A stretch of 64,000 bases of DNA from Rhodococcoides corynebacterioides (GCF_019834675.1 NZ_JABUBU010000001.1:868001-932000); one strand, 5' to 3'. Shown: positions 7,830 to 16,758, numbered from the stretch's first letter. Notes: a model not told the origin generated them from the letters alone. Numbers and translations are program-made.

Positions 7830-8825
7830 TCACCGGGCGGCCGGCGCCGTCGGCGGGGCCACCACGTCGAGGGCGTCCGGGGCCGACACGAAGCGGACCT
7901 CGGTGCGTTCCCCCAGGTAGTCGCCGTCCACCTGCAGGCCGATGGGCTCGCTCGCGCGCACCACGACGCAGTCGGCGTCGTCCGTCCGGATCAGGGCGGA
8001 CGACGCGGGGGCACGGGACGGCGACAGCAGTTGCGCCACGACACGGAGCGAGGGGAACACCGCGGTCGTCCGCATCGCGAACACCCCGAGGCCCGATTCG
8101 AAACGCGTGTCCGGATTCGTGCGAACCGGCCGGTCGTTCAAATAGGTCCACGGATCGGTGTTGGTGACGAATGCGTAATGCACGCCGTCGTGCTCCGGGC
8201 CTCCGTCGACGGTGACGGACAGTCGAGGATCCGCGCGCTTGCGCCGGAAGAACGTCGCGATGGCCGTCCGCACGTAGCGCGACGGCGACACGGGGTCGCC
8301 GCTGTGGCGTCCCTTGTCGATCGCCGCGCACACGTCGGCGTCCAGGCCCATGCCCGCGTTGAAGAGGAACCACCGACGGTCCTCCGACCGCCCCTCGGCG
8401 ACCCGCACGCAGTACCCGAGGCCGATCCGGCGACGGTGCTCGGCGCCGATCAGGTCGATGAGTTGGTTGGTGGCCGCCACGGGGTCCCGTTCGATGCCCA
8501 GCGACCGCGCGAACACGTTGGCCGAACCACCCGGGACCACGGCGAGCAGCGGCACCGGACCCACGGTGACCGACTGCATCGACGTCGGCGCGGGGGTGCC
8601 GAGCAGGCCGTTGACCACCTCGTTCACCGTGCCGTCGCCGCCGTGCACGATCACCAGGTCCAGACCGGCCTGCCGAGCCTCGCGGCCCAGCTCGGTGGCG
8701 TGACCGCGATGCGTGGTCTGCGCGACCTGCAGCGTCACCCGACTCGCCAACGCGTGCGCCACCAGGTCCCGACCGGCCGCGGTGGTCGAGGTGGCGTTGG
8801 GGTTCACGATGAGGATGGCTCGCAC
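7830..8825 (-). CDS. Diacylglycerol kinase-family lipid kinase
   Basis: The DAGK catalytic domain transfers phosphate from ATP to a lipid alcohol. It begins with ILIVNPNATS, followed by the nucleotide-binding VIVHGGDGTVNEVVNGL and the glycine-rich PLLAVVPGGSANVFARSLG. The C-terminal lobe contains DGDYLGERTEVRF, typical of YegS/DgkB-like proteins. It is 331 residues long and corresponds to Rv3218. The GTG at 8825 has no RBS but has TAGTCT eight bases upstream, the signature of a leaderless transcript. Its actual lipid substrate is unknown; in mycobacteria-like cells candidates are diacylglycerol or a glycolipid precursor. Confidence 0.85.
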   Translation of the reverse strand: MRAILIVNPNATSTTAAGRDLVAHALASRVTLQVAQTTHRGHATELGREARQAGLDLVIVHGGDGTVNEVVNGLLGTPAPTSMQSVTVGPVPLLAVVPGGSANVFARSLGIERDPVAATNQLIDLIGAEHRRRIGLGYCVRVAEGRSEDRRWFLFNAGMGLDADVCAAIDKGRHSGDPVSPSRYVRTAIATFFRRKRADPRLSVTVDGGPEHDGVHYAFVTNTDPWTYLNDRPVRTNPDTRFESGLGVFAMRTTAVFPSLRVVAQLLSPSRAPASSALIRTDDADCVVVRASEPIGLQVDGDYLGERTEVRFVSAPDALDVVAPPTAPAAR

Positions 8826-8833
8826 GAGGCACC

Positions 8834-8839
8834 AGACTA
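8834..8839 (-). promoter_or_regulatory. -10 box TAGTCT, leaderless DAG kinase gene
   Basis: TAGTCT on the minus strand ends 8 bases before the GTG at 8825. No Shine-Dalgarno is present, so transcription probably begins at or near the start codon. Confidence 0.5.
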
Positions 8840-8884
8840 GACGCGGCCGGCGTCGGCACCGGTGGATCGCGTCGGCCGGTGTTC

Positions 8885-8890
8885 TAGGGT
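8885..8890 (+). promoter_or_regulatory. -10 box TAGGGT, leaderless membrane-protein gene
   Basis: TAGGGT ends 6 bases before the GTG at 8897, placing +1 on the start codon. It is back to back with the minus-strand box at 8834-8839. Confidence 0.6.
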
Positions 8891-8896
8891 GGCCGT

Positions 8897-9358
8897 GTGC
8901 CCGCCTCGCCACGATCGACCGACGTTCCGGTTCCCGTGCGCGTCGCCGGCGCGCTCGTCTCGACCGAGGGGGCCGTCGCCGTCGTGGTGGCCGTCGTCCT
9001 CGTGATCCGCGGCCTCGCCGGCGCGGACGAGTCCATCGTCAACGGCTTCGGCAGCGCCATCTGGTTCGCGGTCCTCGGTGGGGCCGTCCTCACGGGCGGC
9101 ATCGCCCTCGTCCTGGGCCATCGCTGGGGCCGCGCCCTCGCGGTGGTGGCCCAGCTGCTCCTGCTGCCGGTGGTGTGGTCGCTGCTCACCGGCTCCGATC
9201 AGGTGCTGCTCGGCAGCGTGCTGGGGGTCGTGGTGGTCGCCGTCCTGGCGTGCCTGTTCTGCCCGCCCGCGGCGCGCTGGATGGTGTCCGAGTACGCGGA
9301 CCCGGCCTACGCGGACCCGGCCTCGACGGAGCGCGAGGACCGGCCGGACGCTCACTAG
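8897..9358 (+). CDS. Small integral membrane protein (Rv3217c-like)
   Basis: The 153-residue protein has about four predicted membrane helices: near residues 14-37, 51-73, 77-96 and 102-120. The C-terminal tail is acidic and hydrophilic, with a short direct repeat (YADPAYADPA). I do not recognise a catalytic motif. Its place between the DAG kinase and gpm2 matches Rv3217c in M. tuberculosis, an uncharacterised membrane protein. The GTG start follows a TAGGGT box with the spacing of leaderless transcripts. Its stop overlaps the gpm2 stop by two bases tail to tail. Confidence 0.75.
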   Translation: MPASPRSTDVPVPVRVAGALVSTEGAVAVVVAVVLVIRGLAGADESIVNGFGSAIWFAVLGGAVLTGGIALVLGHRWGRALAVVAQLLLLPVVWSLLTGSDQVLLGSVLGVVVVAVLACLFCPPAARWMVSEYADPAYADPASTEREDRPDAH

Positions 9359-10002
9359 CGCCCACCGGGGTCCGCGGGGGGCACGTTGTGCGCGATCACC
9401 TGTCGGTAGCCGTGCTCGAACCCCAGCACGCTCGATCCGGCGGGTCCGAGGGCGAAGCGGCGCCCCTCGGTCACGGGTTCGCCGATCCACCGCGCCACGA
9501 GCACGCGGGAGAAGTGGCCGTGCCCGACCACGACGACGTCGCGGTCCACGAGGGTCGCGAGGACCACCGACAGCACCAGATCGGCCCGGGCCGACACGGC
9601 GTCCGTCGTCTCCCCGCCCGGGCACGGATGCGTCCACACCGTCCAGTGCGGGACGGTGCGGCGGATCTCGGCGGTGGTGAGTCCCTCGTAGTCGCCGTAG
9701 TCCCACTCGCGCACCGCGTCCCATCGGCGCTCGACGGTCAGGCCCGCGAGCTCGGCGGTGCGGAGAGCGCGCGTCCGCGGGCTGGCCACCACCAGGGGGT
9801 GCCGGAGGTCGAGCGACGCGAGGCGAGCGCCCGCCGCCCGAGCTCGGTCCTCGCCGAGCGGGGTCAGGGGGACGTCGGTGACGGAGGTGTGCCGACCGGT
9901 CCGCGCCCAGTCGGTCTCCCCGTGACGCAGCAGCACCACGCGGGCGTCCGGACGCACCGGATCGGTCGGGGGGCGGTGGTCGCGGCCGTGATCGTCGAGC
10001 AC
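9355..10002 (-). CDS. Histidine phosphatase-superfamily protein (Gpm2-like acid phosphatase)
   Basis: The catalytic LLRHGETDW motif at about residues 24-32 carries the phosphohistidine. A second histidine lies in VVGHGHFSRVL, with SPRTRALRTAEL and the family glutamate near WDYGDYEGL between them. In M. tuberculosis the orthologue Rv3214 is annotated gpm2 but behaves as a broad acid phosphatase, so a true mutase role is unlikely. The GTG at 10002 follows AGGAAGGA and gives 215 residues. The gene is divergent from the DHA2 transporter across a stretch with 12-bp tandem repeats. Confidence 0.85.
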   Translation of the reverse strand: MLDDHGRDHRPPTDPVRPDARVVLLRHGETDWARTGRHTSVTDVPLTPLGEDRARAAGARLASLDLRHPLVVASPRTRALRTAELAGLTVERRWDAVREWDYGDYEGLTTAEIRRTVPHWTVWTHPCPGGETTDAVSARADLVLSVVLATLVDRDVVVVGHGHFSRVLVARWIGEPVTEGRRFALGPAGSSVLGFEHGYRQVIAHNVPPADPGGR

Positions 10003-10020
10003 AGCGGCGATCCTTCCTCA

Positions 10021-10068
10021 TCGGTGACGGACTCGGCGACGAACTCGGTGACGGACTCGGTGACGGAC
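10021..10068 (+). repeat. Four tandem 12-bp repeats in a divergent promoter region
   Basis: Units beginning TCGGTGACGGAC lie at 10021, 10033, 10045 and 10057; units 1, 3 and 4 are identical and unit 2 has two changes. They lie between gpm2 and the DHA2 exporter. A 12-bp period is slightly more than one helical turn, so the repeats could be regulator half-sites or simple slippage DNA. Confidence 0.8.
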
Positions 10069-10176
10069 GTCTCTCGAAACTCGCTGGAACAACCGGGCTC
10101 GGTGCGTGTTTACTTCTCGGGTTCCTCGCGCCGCCGACGTGACGGGGGACGGATGAGCACGAGGAGACGAGCGACC

Positions 10177-11739
10177 ATGACCGACCGCACCACCGACGTC
10201 ACGGACCCCACCGCCGGGGAGCCGACCGTCGCGACCGACGCCGCCGAACGCGGCCTCGACGCGACCGTCCTGAAGATCGCCGGTGTCATCGTCATCGGTG
10301 CCATCATGTCGATCCTCGACGTGACGGTGGTCAGCGTCGCGCTGCCGACCTTCGCGGCCGAGTTCCGGACCACCTACGCGAGTGTCGCGTGGACGATGAC
10401 CGGGTACACGTTGGCGCTCGCGTCGGTCATCCCGCTCACCGGGTGGGCGGCCGACCGGTTCGGCACCAAGCGGCTGTACCTGACCGCGCTGGTGTTGTTC
10501 GTCGCCGGCTCGATGCTCTGCAGCGTCGCGTGGGACATCACGTCGCTGATCGCGTTCCGAGTCCTGCAGGGATTCGGCGGCGGCATGCTCATGCCCCTCG
10601 GCATGACGATCCTGACGCGGGCGGCCGGGCCGGATCGCATCGGCCGCGTGATGGCCGTGCTCGGTGTCCCCATGCTGCTCGGCCCCATCGCCGGCCCCAT
10701 CCTGGGTGGCTGGCTGATCGACGCCGCGAGCTGGCACTGGATCTTCCTCATCAACGTGCCCATCGGCGTCGTCGCCCTGATCGCGGCGTGGACCGTTCTG
10801 CCCAAGGACGCCCCGCAGCCGTCGCAGTCGTTCGACGTGGTCGGCATGCTGCTGCTCTCGCCGGGCCTGGCCCTGTTCCTCTTCGGCGTGTCGTCGATCC
10901 CGGAGACCGGGACCGTCCTGTCCGCCCGCGTCCTCGTGTCGGCCGCGGTGGGTCTGGCCCTGGTGGTCGCGTTCGTGGTCCACGCGTTGCGGACCGAGCA
11001 CCCGCTGATCGATCTGCGCCTGTTCCGCAACCGCTCGCTGTCCGTCGCCGTCGTGGCGATGAGCTTGTTCGCGATCGCGTTCTTCGGTGCCGGGCTGATC
11101 TTCCCCAGCTACTTCCTGCAGGTGCGGGGCGAGACCACCCTGGCCGCCGGCCTGCTGCTGGCACCGCAGGGCCTCGGCGCGATGGTGTCGATGCCCATCG
11201 CCGGTCAGCTGGCGGACCGCATCGGACCCGGGCGGATCGTGCTGACCGGCATGGCGCTGGTCACCGCGGGCATGGCGGTGTTCACGCAGGTGGGCGCGTC
11301 GACGTCGTACGTGATCCTGCTCGGCGGCCTGTTCGTCATGGGCCTCGGGCTCGGCGCGACCATGATGCCGATCATGACGGCCGCCCTGCAGACGCTCGAC
11401 GACGCCTCGGTCGCCCGCGGGTCGACGCTGATGAACATCATCCAGCAGTCCGCCGGCTCCGTCGGTACGGCCGTGATCTCGGTCGTCCTGACCAACCAGC
11501 TCCTCGATCGGGCCGCCGCGGGTCCGGCGATGGCCGCGCAGAGCGACCCGTCGATCGCCGCGAACCTGCCCCCGGGCGCAGTCGAGGCGGGTCTCGCCCA
11601 GGCCGCCGACGCGTTCGGATCGACGTTCCTGGTGGCGACGATCATCATCGCGCTCACCTTCGTTCCGGCATTCCTGCTGCCGCGTCGCAAGGTGGTCACC
11701 GGCACCGGAACGGCTGCCGCGCCGACGATGATGCACTGA
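10177..11739 (+). CDS. DHA2-family MFS multidrug transporter, 14 membrane helices
   Basis: The protein is a drug:H+ antiporter-type exporter of 520 residues with about 14 hydrophobic helices. Motif A-like sequence GWAADRFGTKRLYL is visible, as is LDVTVVSVALPTFA in helix 1 (motif D1). RVLQGFGGGMLMPLGM is motif B, and VLGVPMLLGPIAGPILGG (about residues 164-181) is the antiporter motif C. The ATG at 10177 has GAGGAG nine bases upstream; an in-frame ATG at 10153 would add eight residues. The substrate cannot be deduced. No cognate TetR or MarR gene is adjacent, and the 12-bp repeat array lies upstream. Confidence 0.88.
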   Translation: MTDRTTDVTDPTAGEPTVATDAAERGLDATVLKIAGVIVIGAIMSILDVTVVSVALPTFAAEFRTTYASVAWTMTGYTLALASVIPLTGWAADRFGTKRLYLTALVLFVAGSMLCSVAWDITSLIAFRVLQGFGGGMLMPLGMTILTRAAGPDRIGRVMAVLGVPMLLGPIAGPILGGWLIDAASWHWIFLINVPIGVVALIAAWTVLPKDAPQPSQSFDVVGMLLLSPGLALFLFGVSSIPETGTVLSARVLVSAAVGLALVVAFVVHALRTEHPLIDLRLFRNRSLSVAVVAMSLFAIAFFGAGLIFPSYFLQVRGETTLAAGLLLAPQGLGAMVSMPIAGQLADRIGPGRIVLTGMALVTAGMAVFTQVGASTSYVILLGGLFVMGLGLGATMMPIMTAALQTLDDASVARGSTLMNIIQQSAGSVGTAVISVVLTNQLLDRAAAGPAMAAQSDPSIAANLPPGAVEAGLAQAADAFGSTFLVATIIIALTFVPAFLLPRRKVVTGTGTAAAPTMMH

Positions 11740-11803
11740 CCTCGCCGCGCCACACCGGGGCGAGGTGCGTCGGTCGGTCGACGGTGATGACAAGATCGTG
11801 CCC

Positions 11804-12595
11804 GTGACGACGATTCTGGCCGTGGCCAACCAGAAGGGTGGCGTCGCCAAGACGACCACCGTGGCTTCCCTCGGTGCGGCCTTGGCGGCGTCGGGGCGTC
11901 GGGTGTTGGTGGTCGACCTCGACCCGCAGGGATCGCTCACCTTCTCGCTGGGCCACAACCCGGACAAGCTCACCGCGTCGGTGCACGAGGTGCTCACCGC
12001 GGCGCTGCCCGTCGGTGAGGCGATCCTGTCGACGGACGACGGTGTGGATCTCCTGCCCGCGACCATCGACCTCGCGGGCGCGGAGGCGCTCCTGCTCATG
12101 CGGCCCGGCCGGGAGTACACGCTGAAGCGGGCACTGGCGCCGGTGTTGAACGACTACGACGTGGTGCTGTTGGACTGCCCGCCGTCGCTGGGGGTGTTGA
12201 CCCTCAACGGTCTCACCGCGGCGACGGCGGTGCTGATCCCGCTGCAGTGCGAGACGCTGGCCCACCGCGGCGTGGGGCAGTTGCTCACCACGGTCGAGGA
12301 GGTACGGCAGATCACCAATCCGGACCTACAGCTGCTCGGCGCGCTCGCCACGCTCTTCGACGCCCGCACCACACACAGTCGCGACGTGCTCGCGGACGTC
12401 TCCGGGCAGTACGACATCCCCGTCGTGGCCCCGCCGATTCCGCGCACCGTGCGCTTCGCCGAGGCCTCGGCGTCGGGAACGTCCGTGATCGCGGGGCGCA
12501 AGAACAAGGGCGCCGAGGCGTACCGGGAGCTCGCGCGCAACCTCGACGCGCACTGGACGGACGGCGCGGCGCTGCGCACGTACGACGGCGAGTAG
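11804..12595 (+). CDS. ParA/Soj-family ATPase without adjacent ParB
   Basis: The deviant Walker A box NQKGGVAKTTT lies at residues about 9-19. VVDLDPQGSL is Walker A' and VLLDCPPSLGVLTLN is Walker B. SASGTSVIAGRKNKGAEAY near the end is typical of the Rv3213c subgroup. No parB or parS-like site is nearby, so this is an orphan ParA rather than the chromosomal segregation pair. The GTG at 11804 is chosen because a CAAGAT box ends seven bases before it and there is no RBS; a GTG at 11798 is the alternative. It converges on the next gene with a 26-bp gap. The role is unknown; other orphan ParA proteins position cellular cargo. Confidence 0.88.
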   Translation: MTTILAVANQKGGVAKTTTVASLGAALAASGRRVLVVDLDPQGSLTFSLGHNPDKLTASVHEVLTAALPVGEAILSTDDGVDLLPATIDLAGAEALLLMRPGREYTLKRALAPVLNDYDVVLLDCPPSLGVLTLNGLTAATAVLIPLQCETLAHRGVGQLLTTVEEVRQITNPDLQLLGALATLFDARTTHSRDVLADVSGQYDIPVVAPPIPRTVRFAEASASGTSVIAGRKNKGAEAYRELARNLDAHWTDGAALRTYDGE

Positions 12596-12621
12596 CGACC
12601 TCCCGGCCGAGCAGCGCCGGC

Positions 12622-13872
12622 TCAGCCGAGGACGACGGTGCTGCCGCCGGCGCCGTCGAGACCCGCGCGGCCCTCGACGACGCGCGTACCCAGGACCGCG
12701 ACGGTGACCGGTGCGGCTTCGTCCGCACGGGCGACCGGCAGGGTGCGGGACACGGTGCCGGACTCGGTGTCCGCCACGGCGAGGCCCTCCGGAACGGGCA
12801 CGAGCAGTTGGCCGGCCATGATCGCTCCGGCGCCGAGCGCGCCCGGCAGCACCCACCGACGCTCCAGCGTCGACTGGTCGAAGCCGACCGCCGCCGACCC
12901 GGTCCACCACACCAGGATCGATCCGGTGCGCACCAGGTCGGTGGACCGGGCGTCGGGCCACGTCGTGGTCACCGGCTCGGTGAAGGGGGTGGCGGAGAGG
13001 AAGGTGGCGGACCCGTCGAACAGGGCCACCCGGCCGACGACGGTGTCCGACGGCGGGAGGTACAGCGCGATCCGATCGCCCACGACGCCGAGGACGCGGG
13101 CGGTGTCGACGTCGGGGGAGACGTCGGCGAGGACCGTCGACCCGTAGACCTCGGGCACCGTGGCGTCCTTCGGAGCCGGGTTCATCGTGGTGAGCCGCAG
13201 CCCGGTCTCCCCGGGGCAGCGTTCGAGCACGGCGACGCGGCTGCTGGCCGACGCACTCGAGATCAGGGTGCATCCGCTGCGCGGCTGCGAGCCGGGGTTG
13301 AGCGGTGCGTCGACACGGCCGTATTCCAGCGTGCGCACCAGATCGGAGCGCCACACCTCGAGGCGCGAGGCTCCCATCTGCGTGACGTAGGTGCCGTCGA
13401 AGCCGAGCCGTGCCGGATCGTCCGCGTCGTTGGTGCGTTGATCCTCGCGCGCGCCGGAGGCACCGTCGAGTTCCGTGACCTGACCGCAGCCACGGTCGTC
13501 CCGGTAGGTGGCCACCGCCGCGTCCCAGGCGCCGACCACGCCGCAGAGGACGCGGTCGCGGGTGTAGCTCCACCGGGTGTCGCCGGTGGCCGGATCGAGA
13601 CCGCGTACGGCGTGCTCGTCGGACGTGACCACCGTGCCGCCGACCACGATCGGGGTGCCGCGGCCGGCGTCGTCGGTCCGCCAGAGTTCACGCACGGACT
13701 CGGGCACGGACAGCGCCGAGGGCGGCGGGCCCACGGGGCTGTCCGCGACCACCGAGGTGGTGCCGCGCGCGTCGCTGGTCCACCAGATCGTGACGGCGGC
13801 GACCAGCGCCACCACGACGATCGCGGCAGCAGCGATCACGTCGGCGCGGGTGCGCCGTTCGGGAGCGAGCAC
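12622..13872 (-). CDS. Membrane-anchored beta-propeller-like protein (Rv3212 family)
   Basis: One N-terminal membrane helix (about residues 12-31) precedes a long region facing the outside. The latter has repeated strand patterns such as VVGGTVVTSDEHAVRGLDP and WSYTRDRVLCG, suggestive of a PQQ-like propeller. Several cysteines (near VLCGVVG, RGCGQV, SGCTL and ERCPGE) could form disulfides. It has no enzyme motif I recognise. The gene directly follows rhlE, with 20 bp between the rhlE stop and the GTG at 13872, and is probably co-transcribed. M. tuberculosis Rv3212 has the same position and similar length. An in-frame CTG at 13896 overlapping the rhlE stop would add eight residues. Confidence 0.75.
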   Translation of the reverse strand: MLAPERRTRADVIAAAAIVVVALVAAVTIWWTSDARGTTSVVADSPVGPPPSALSVPESVRELWRTDDAGRGTPIVVGGTVVTSDEHAVRGLDPATGDTRWSYTRDRVLCGVVGAWDAAVATYRDDRGCGQVTELDGASGAREDQRTNDADDPARLGFDGTYVTQMGASRLEVWRSDLVRTLEYGRVDAPLNPGSQPRSGCTLISSASASSRVAVLERCPGETGLRLTTMNPAPKDATVPEVYGSTVLADVSPDVDTARVLGVVGDRIALYLPPSDTVVGRVALFDGSATFLSATPFTEPVTTTWPDARSTDLVRTGSILVWWTGSAAVGFDQSTLERRWVLPGALGAGAIMAGQLLVPVPEGLAVADTESGTVSRTLPVARADEAAPVTVAVLGTRVVEGRAGLDGAGGSTVVLG

Positions 13873-13892
13873 GGGCCGACGTGTCGGATCGG

Positions 13893-15575
13893 TCAGTCGC
13901 GAGCCGCGGCGGACACCGTGGCGCCGGAGTCGGCCGAGCCGTTCGTGTCGGTCGCTCCGTTCGCGCCGGCCGAGGCGCCGCGACCCGATCCGCGACGACG
14001 ACGGCGCCGCGGGCGCGTCGAGCCGGATCCCTCACCGTCGTCGGAGGTCGACGCCGGGGCTGCGACGGCGGTGTCGGACGGTCCCTGCTCGGTGGCGGTG
14101 GCGGTGGCCGTGGCCGTGGCGGTGGTCCCGCCGCGGGTACGACGACGATTCCGCGACCGGCGAGGCGCACGCGGCGCGTCGTCGGACGAGGTGGCCCCCT
14201 CCGTGTCGGAGGAGGCGGAGCGGGACGTCGTGTCCGCGGACTTCTCGGCGGCCGACGGCCGGGAGGGCTTGGCAATGCTGCCGGTGGCGTCGCGCGGGAT
14301 GTTCAGCTCGGTGTAGAGGTGGTCGGAGCTGGAGTAGGTCTCCGCGGGCTCGGGGATGTCGAGGCCTAGGGCCTTGTCGATCAACTGCCAGCGGGGGATG
14401 TCGTCCCAGTCGACCAGCGTGACCGCGATACCGGTGCGGCCCGCGCGTCCGGTGCGACCGATGCGGTGGACGTAGGTCTTCTCGTCCTCCGGGCACTGGT
14501 AGTTGACGACGTGCGTGACGTCGTCGATGTCGATGCCGCGGGCGGCGACGTCGGTGGCGACGAGGACGTCGATCTTGCCGGCGCGGAACTTCTCGAGCGC
14601 CTTCTCACGTGCGACCTGTCCGAGGTCGCCGTGGACGGCGCCGACGGCGAATCCGCGCTCGGCGAGGTCGTCCGCCACCTTCTGAGCGGTGCGCTTGGTG
14701 CGGGTGAAGATCATGGTGGCGCCGCGTCCCTCGGCCTGCAGCACGCGGGCGACCATCTCGGCCTTGTCCAGTGCGTGGGCGCGGTAGACGTGCTGGGCGG
14801 TGCGCTCGTGGACGGCGGAGGACTCGGCCTCCTCGGCGCGGATGTGCGTCGGCTGCGTCAGGAAGGTGCGGGCCAGGGTGATGATCGGACCCGGCATGGT
14901 GGCCGAGAACAGCATGGTCTGACGGCTGTCCGGGACCATGCCCATGAGGCGTTCGATGTCGGGGAGAAAGCCGAGGTCGAGCATCTCGTCGGCCTCGTCG
15001 AGAACCAGCACACCGACCTTGCCGAGCACCAGGTGCCCCTGCTTCGCCAGGTCGAGCAGTCGGCCCGGAGTGCCGACGACCACGTCGACGCCGGACTGCA
15101 GGGTGGCGATCTGCGCCTCGTAGGGGCGACCGCCGTAGATCGACATGACGCGCACGGGGCCGTCGGCGGACTGCAGGTGCTTGGCGGCGTTCTCGAGGTC
15201 GCTGGTGACCTGGACGCAGAGCTCGCGTGTGGGGACGATGACCAGCGCACGCGGGGTGCCGTCGAGCACCGACGTGCCGGAGCCGCCGGCGGGGCCGGTG
15301 GCCAGGCGGTGCAGCAGCGGCACGCCGAAGCCGAAGGTCTTGCCCATGCCGGTGCGAGCCTGGCCGATGAGGTCGTCGCCGGCGAGGGCCAGCGGCAGCG
15401 TGAGCTCCTGGATGGCGAAGGTGCGATCGATACCGATCTCGGCGAGACCACGCACGATCTGCGGGTGCACGCCGAGCTCGGCGAAAGTGGGGGGAGTGTG
15501 TGTGGTGTCCAGCGCGGCGGACACGGTGGTCTCCGCGGGGGCGTCGTTCTCGTGGTCGACGGTGATCTTGCTCAG
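13893..15575 (-). CDS. rhlE: DEAD-box RNA helicase RhlE-like
   Basis: RhlE-type helicases remodel RNA in ribosome assembly and decay. Motifs in order are the Q motif FAIQELTLPLALAGDD, Walker A QARTGMGKT, PTRELCVQ, LVLDEADEML (DEAD), SATMPG, and in the second lobe TDVAARGIDIDDV and HRIGRTGRAG. The 150-residue tail is disordered and basic, with an Ala-Thr microsatellite followed by SRNRRRTRGG-like RNA-binding sequence. The frame stays almost fully GC at third positions up to the CTG at 15575, with GAGAGAGG upstream, so I favour that CTG start. A GTG at 15524 with GGAG six bases upstream is the alternative. The product is 560 residues. Confidence 0.9.
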   Translation of the reverse strand: MSKITVDHENDAPAETTVSAALDTTHTPPTFAELGVHPQIVRGLAEIGIDRTFAIQELTLPLALAGDDLIGQARTGMGKTFGFGVPLLHRLATGPAGGSGTSVLDGTPRALVIVPTRELCVQVTSDLENAAKHLQSADGPVRVMSIYGGRPYEAQIATLQSGVDVVVGTPGRLLDLAKQGHLVLGKVGVLVLDEADEMLDLGFLPDIERLMGMVPDSRQTMLFSATMPGPIITLARTFLTQPTHIRAEEAESSAVHERTAQHVYRAHALDKAEMVARVLQAEGRGATMIFTRTKRTAQKVADDLAERGFAVGAVHGDLGQVAREKALEKFRAGKIDVLVATDVAARGIDIDDVTHVVNYQCPEDEKTYVHRIGRTGRAGRTGIAVTLVDWDDIPRWQLIDKALGLDIPEPAETYSSSDHLYTELNIPRDATGSIAKPSRPSAAEKSADTTSRSASSDTEGATSSDDAPRAPRRSRNRRRTRGGTTATATATATATEQGPSDTAVAAPASTSDDGEGSGSTRPRRRRRRGSGRGASAGANGATDTNGSADSGATVSAAARD

Positions 15576-15920
15576 GGGTCCGGCCTCTCTCGGGTCTCGC
15601 ACGCACCACGAGGGCCAGGCCGAGTGACGGCCGATGTCGATGCCCCCGAGTCCGTTTGCAGCCCGCAGCGCCGTCGGCCGGTGGTGGCGACGGACTCGGT
15701 CCGTTGCGGCAACCCCGGCGACACGATCGGCGGCAGGCACGAACCGAGTGCGCGCACAGTGTCGGGTGTCGGCGCCGCGGTGGCCGAAGCGGTGACTCGA
15801 ACGAGTCCGAGACACGGCCGTCGTCGCACGGACGCAGCGCCGTCACCCTCAGTCTAGCCCGGCGACGCCCGGGCCGCGGTATCGGCCGTTCCGACGTGTC
15901 CGACGGTAGGGTCGGTGGCC
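15576..15920. other. Divergent intergenic region with two small palindromes (rhlE leader)
   Basis: No gene is supported in these 345 bases. CGGAC-TCG-GTCCG lies at 15691-15703 and GACTCG-AA-CGAGTC at 15794-15807. Both lie in what would be the rhlE 5' leader or operator region. The plus-strand gene has its own -10 box at 15907. Confidence 0.5.
15907..15912 (+). promoter_or_regulatory. -10 box TAGGGT, leaderless ferritin-like gene
   Basis: TAGGGT ends eight bases before the ATG at 15921. No RBS is present. Confidence 0.55.
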
Positions 15921-16628
15921 ATGGAGAGCACTGGGGTCACCGGGCACGCGCAGCAGGTCGACGGTGGCTCGGCGCCGGGTGTCGTGGCCGCCGATCACCC
16001 GGGGATCGTGAGCCTGTTCGGGGTGCTCGCGTACGGCGAGATCTCCGCCTTCTACCGACTCGTCGAGGACGCCGCCATGGCGCCGACGCTGCGCGATCGC
16101 ATCGCGATGGCCAGCATGGCCGCCGCCGAGATGAACCACTTCGAGGTGCTCGAAGCCGCGCTGCGCGACCGCGGGCGCGACGTCCTGTCGGTCACCGAAC
16201 CGTTTGCCGCGGCCCTGGACGCCTACCACGCGTCGACCCTGCCGTCGACGTGGATGGAGGTCCTGGTCAAGACGTACGTCGCGGACGGGTTGGCCGCCGA
16301 CTTCTACCGCGAGATCGCGCACAGCCTGCCCGCCGAGGTCGCCGCGACCGTCCGTGAGGTGCTTGCCGAGACCGGGCACTCGGAGTTCGTCGTCTCCGAG
16401 GTGGCGGCACGGGTCGCCGAGGACGCCGCCGCCAAGGACCGCCTCATGCTGTGGGGTCGCCGCCTGCTCGGCGAAGCCATCACGCAGGCGCAGTTCGTGC
16501 TCGCCCAGCGCGAGGAACTGACCGAACTGGTGATGACGGCGTCGGGCGATTTCACCGGCATCGTCGCGCTGTTCGACCGCATGCAGGTGCGGCACTCCGA
16601 GCGCATGGCCACCCTCGGCTTGGTCTGA
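15921..16628 (+). CDS. Ferritin-like helical protein (Rv3210c family)
   Basis: The 235-residue, all-helical protein has the spacing of di-iron ferritin-like folds. Candidate ligands are the Glu in AYGEISAFYRL, E and H in AAAEMNHFEVLE, the acidic YVADGLAADFYRE helix, and E and H in AETGHSEFVVSE. This is the arrangement of MiaE-like and related carboxylate-bridged proteins, so a tRNA hydroxylase-like or oxidoreductase role is possible but unproven. The ATG at 15921 is favoured over a GTG six bases earlier because a TAGGGT box places +1 there. It is divergent from rhlE. Confidence 0.75.
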   Translation: MESTGVTGHAQQVDGGSAPGVVAADHPGIVSLFGVLAYGEISAFYRLVEDAAMAPTLRDRIAMASMAAAEMNHFEVLEAALRDRGRDVLSVTEPFAAALDAYHASTLPSTWMEVLVKTYVADGLAADFYREIAHSLPAEVAATVREVLAETGHSEFVVSEVAARVAEDAAAKDRLMLWGRRLLGEAITQAQFVLAQREELTELVMTASGDFTGIVALFDRMQVRHSERMATLGLV

Positions 16629-16758
16629 CCGACCCTGCCGACACCCCGCCCGGGTGTTCGCTCAGGGCGTTGCCTCGGCGGCGCCGCCGGGCCCGGCCGC
16701 TGGACTAGCCTGGACGGCGAACAGACAGGCACCATCGAACAGGACGTGGAGGTCGGCC

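Noticed and set aside
10021..10068. CRISPR-like array
   Set aside because: The 12-bp repeats have no spacers and no cas genes are present.
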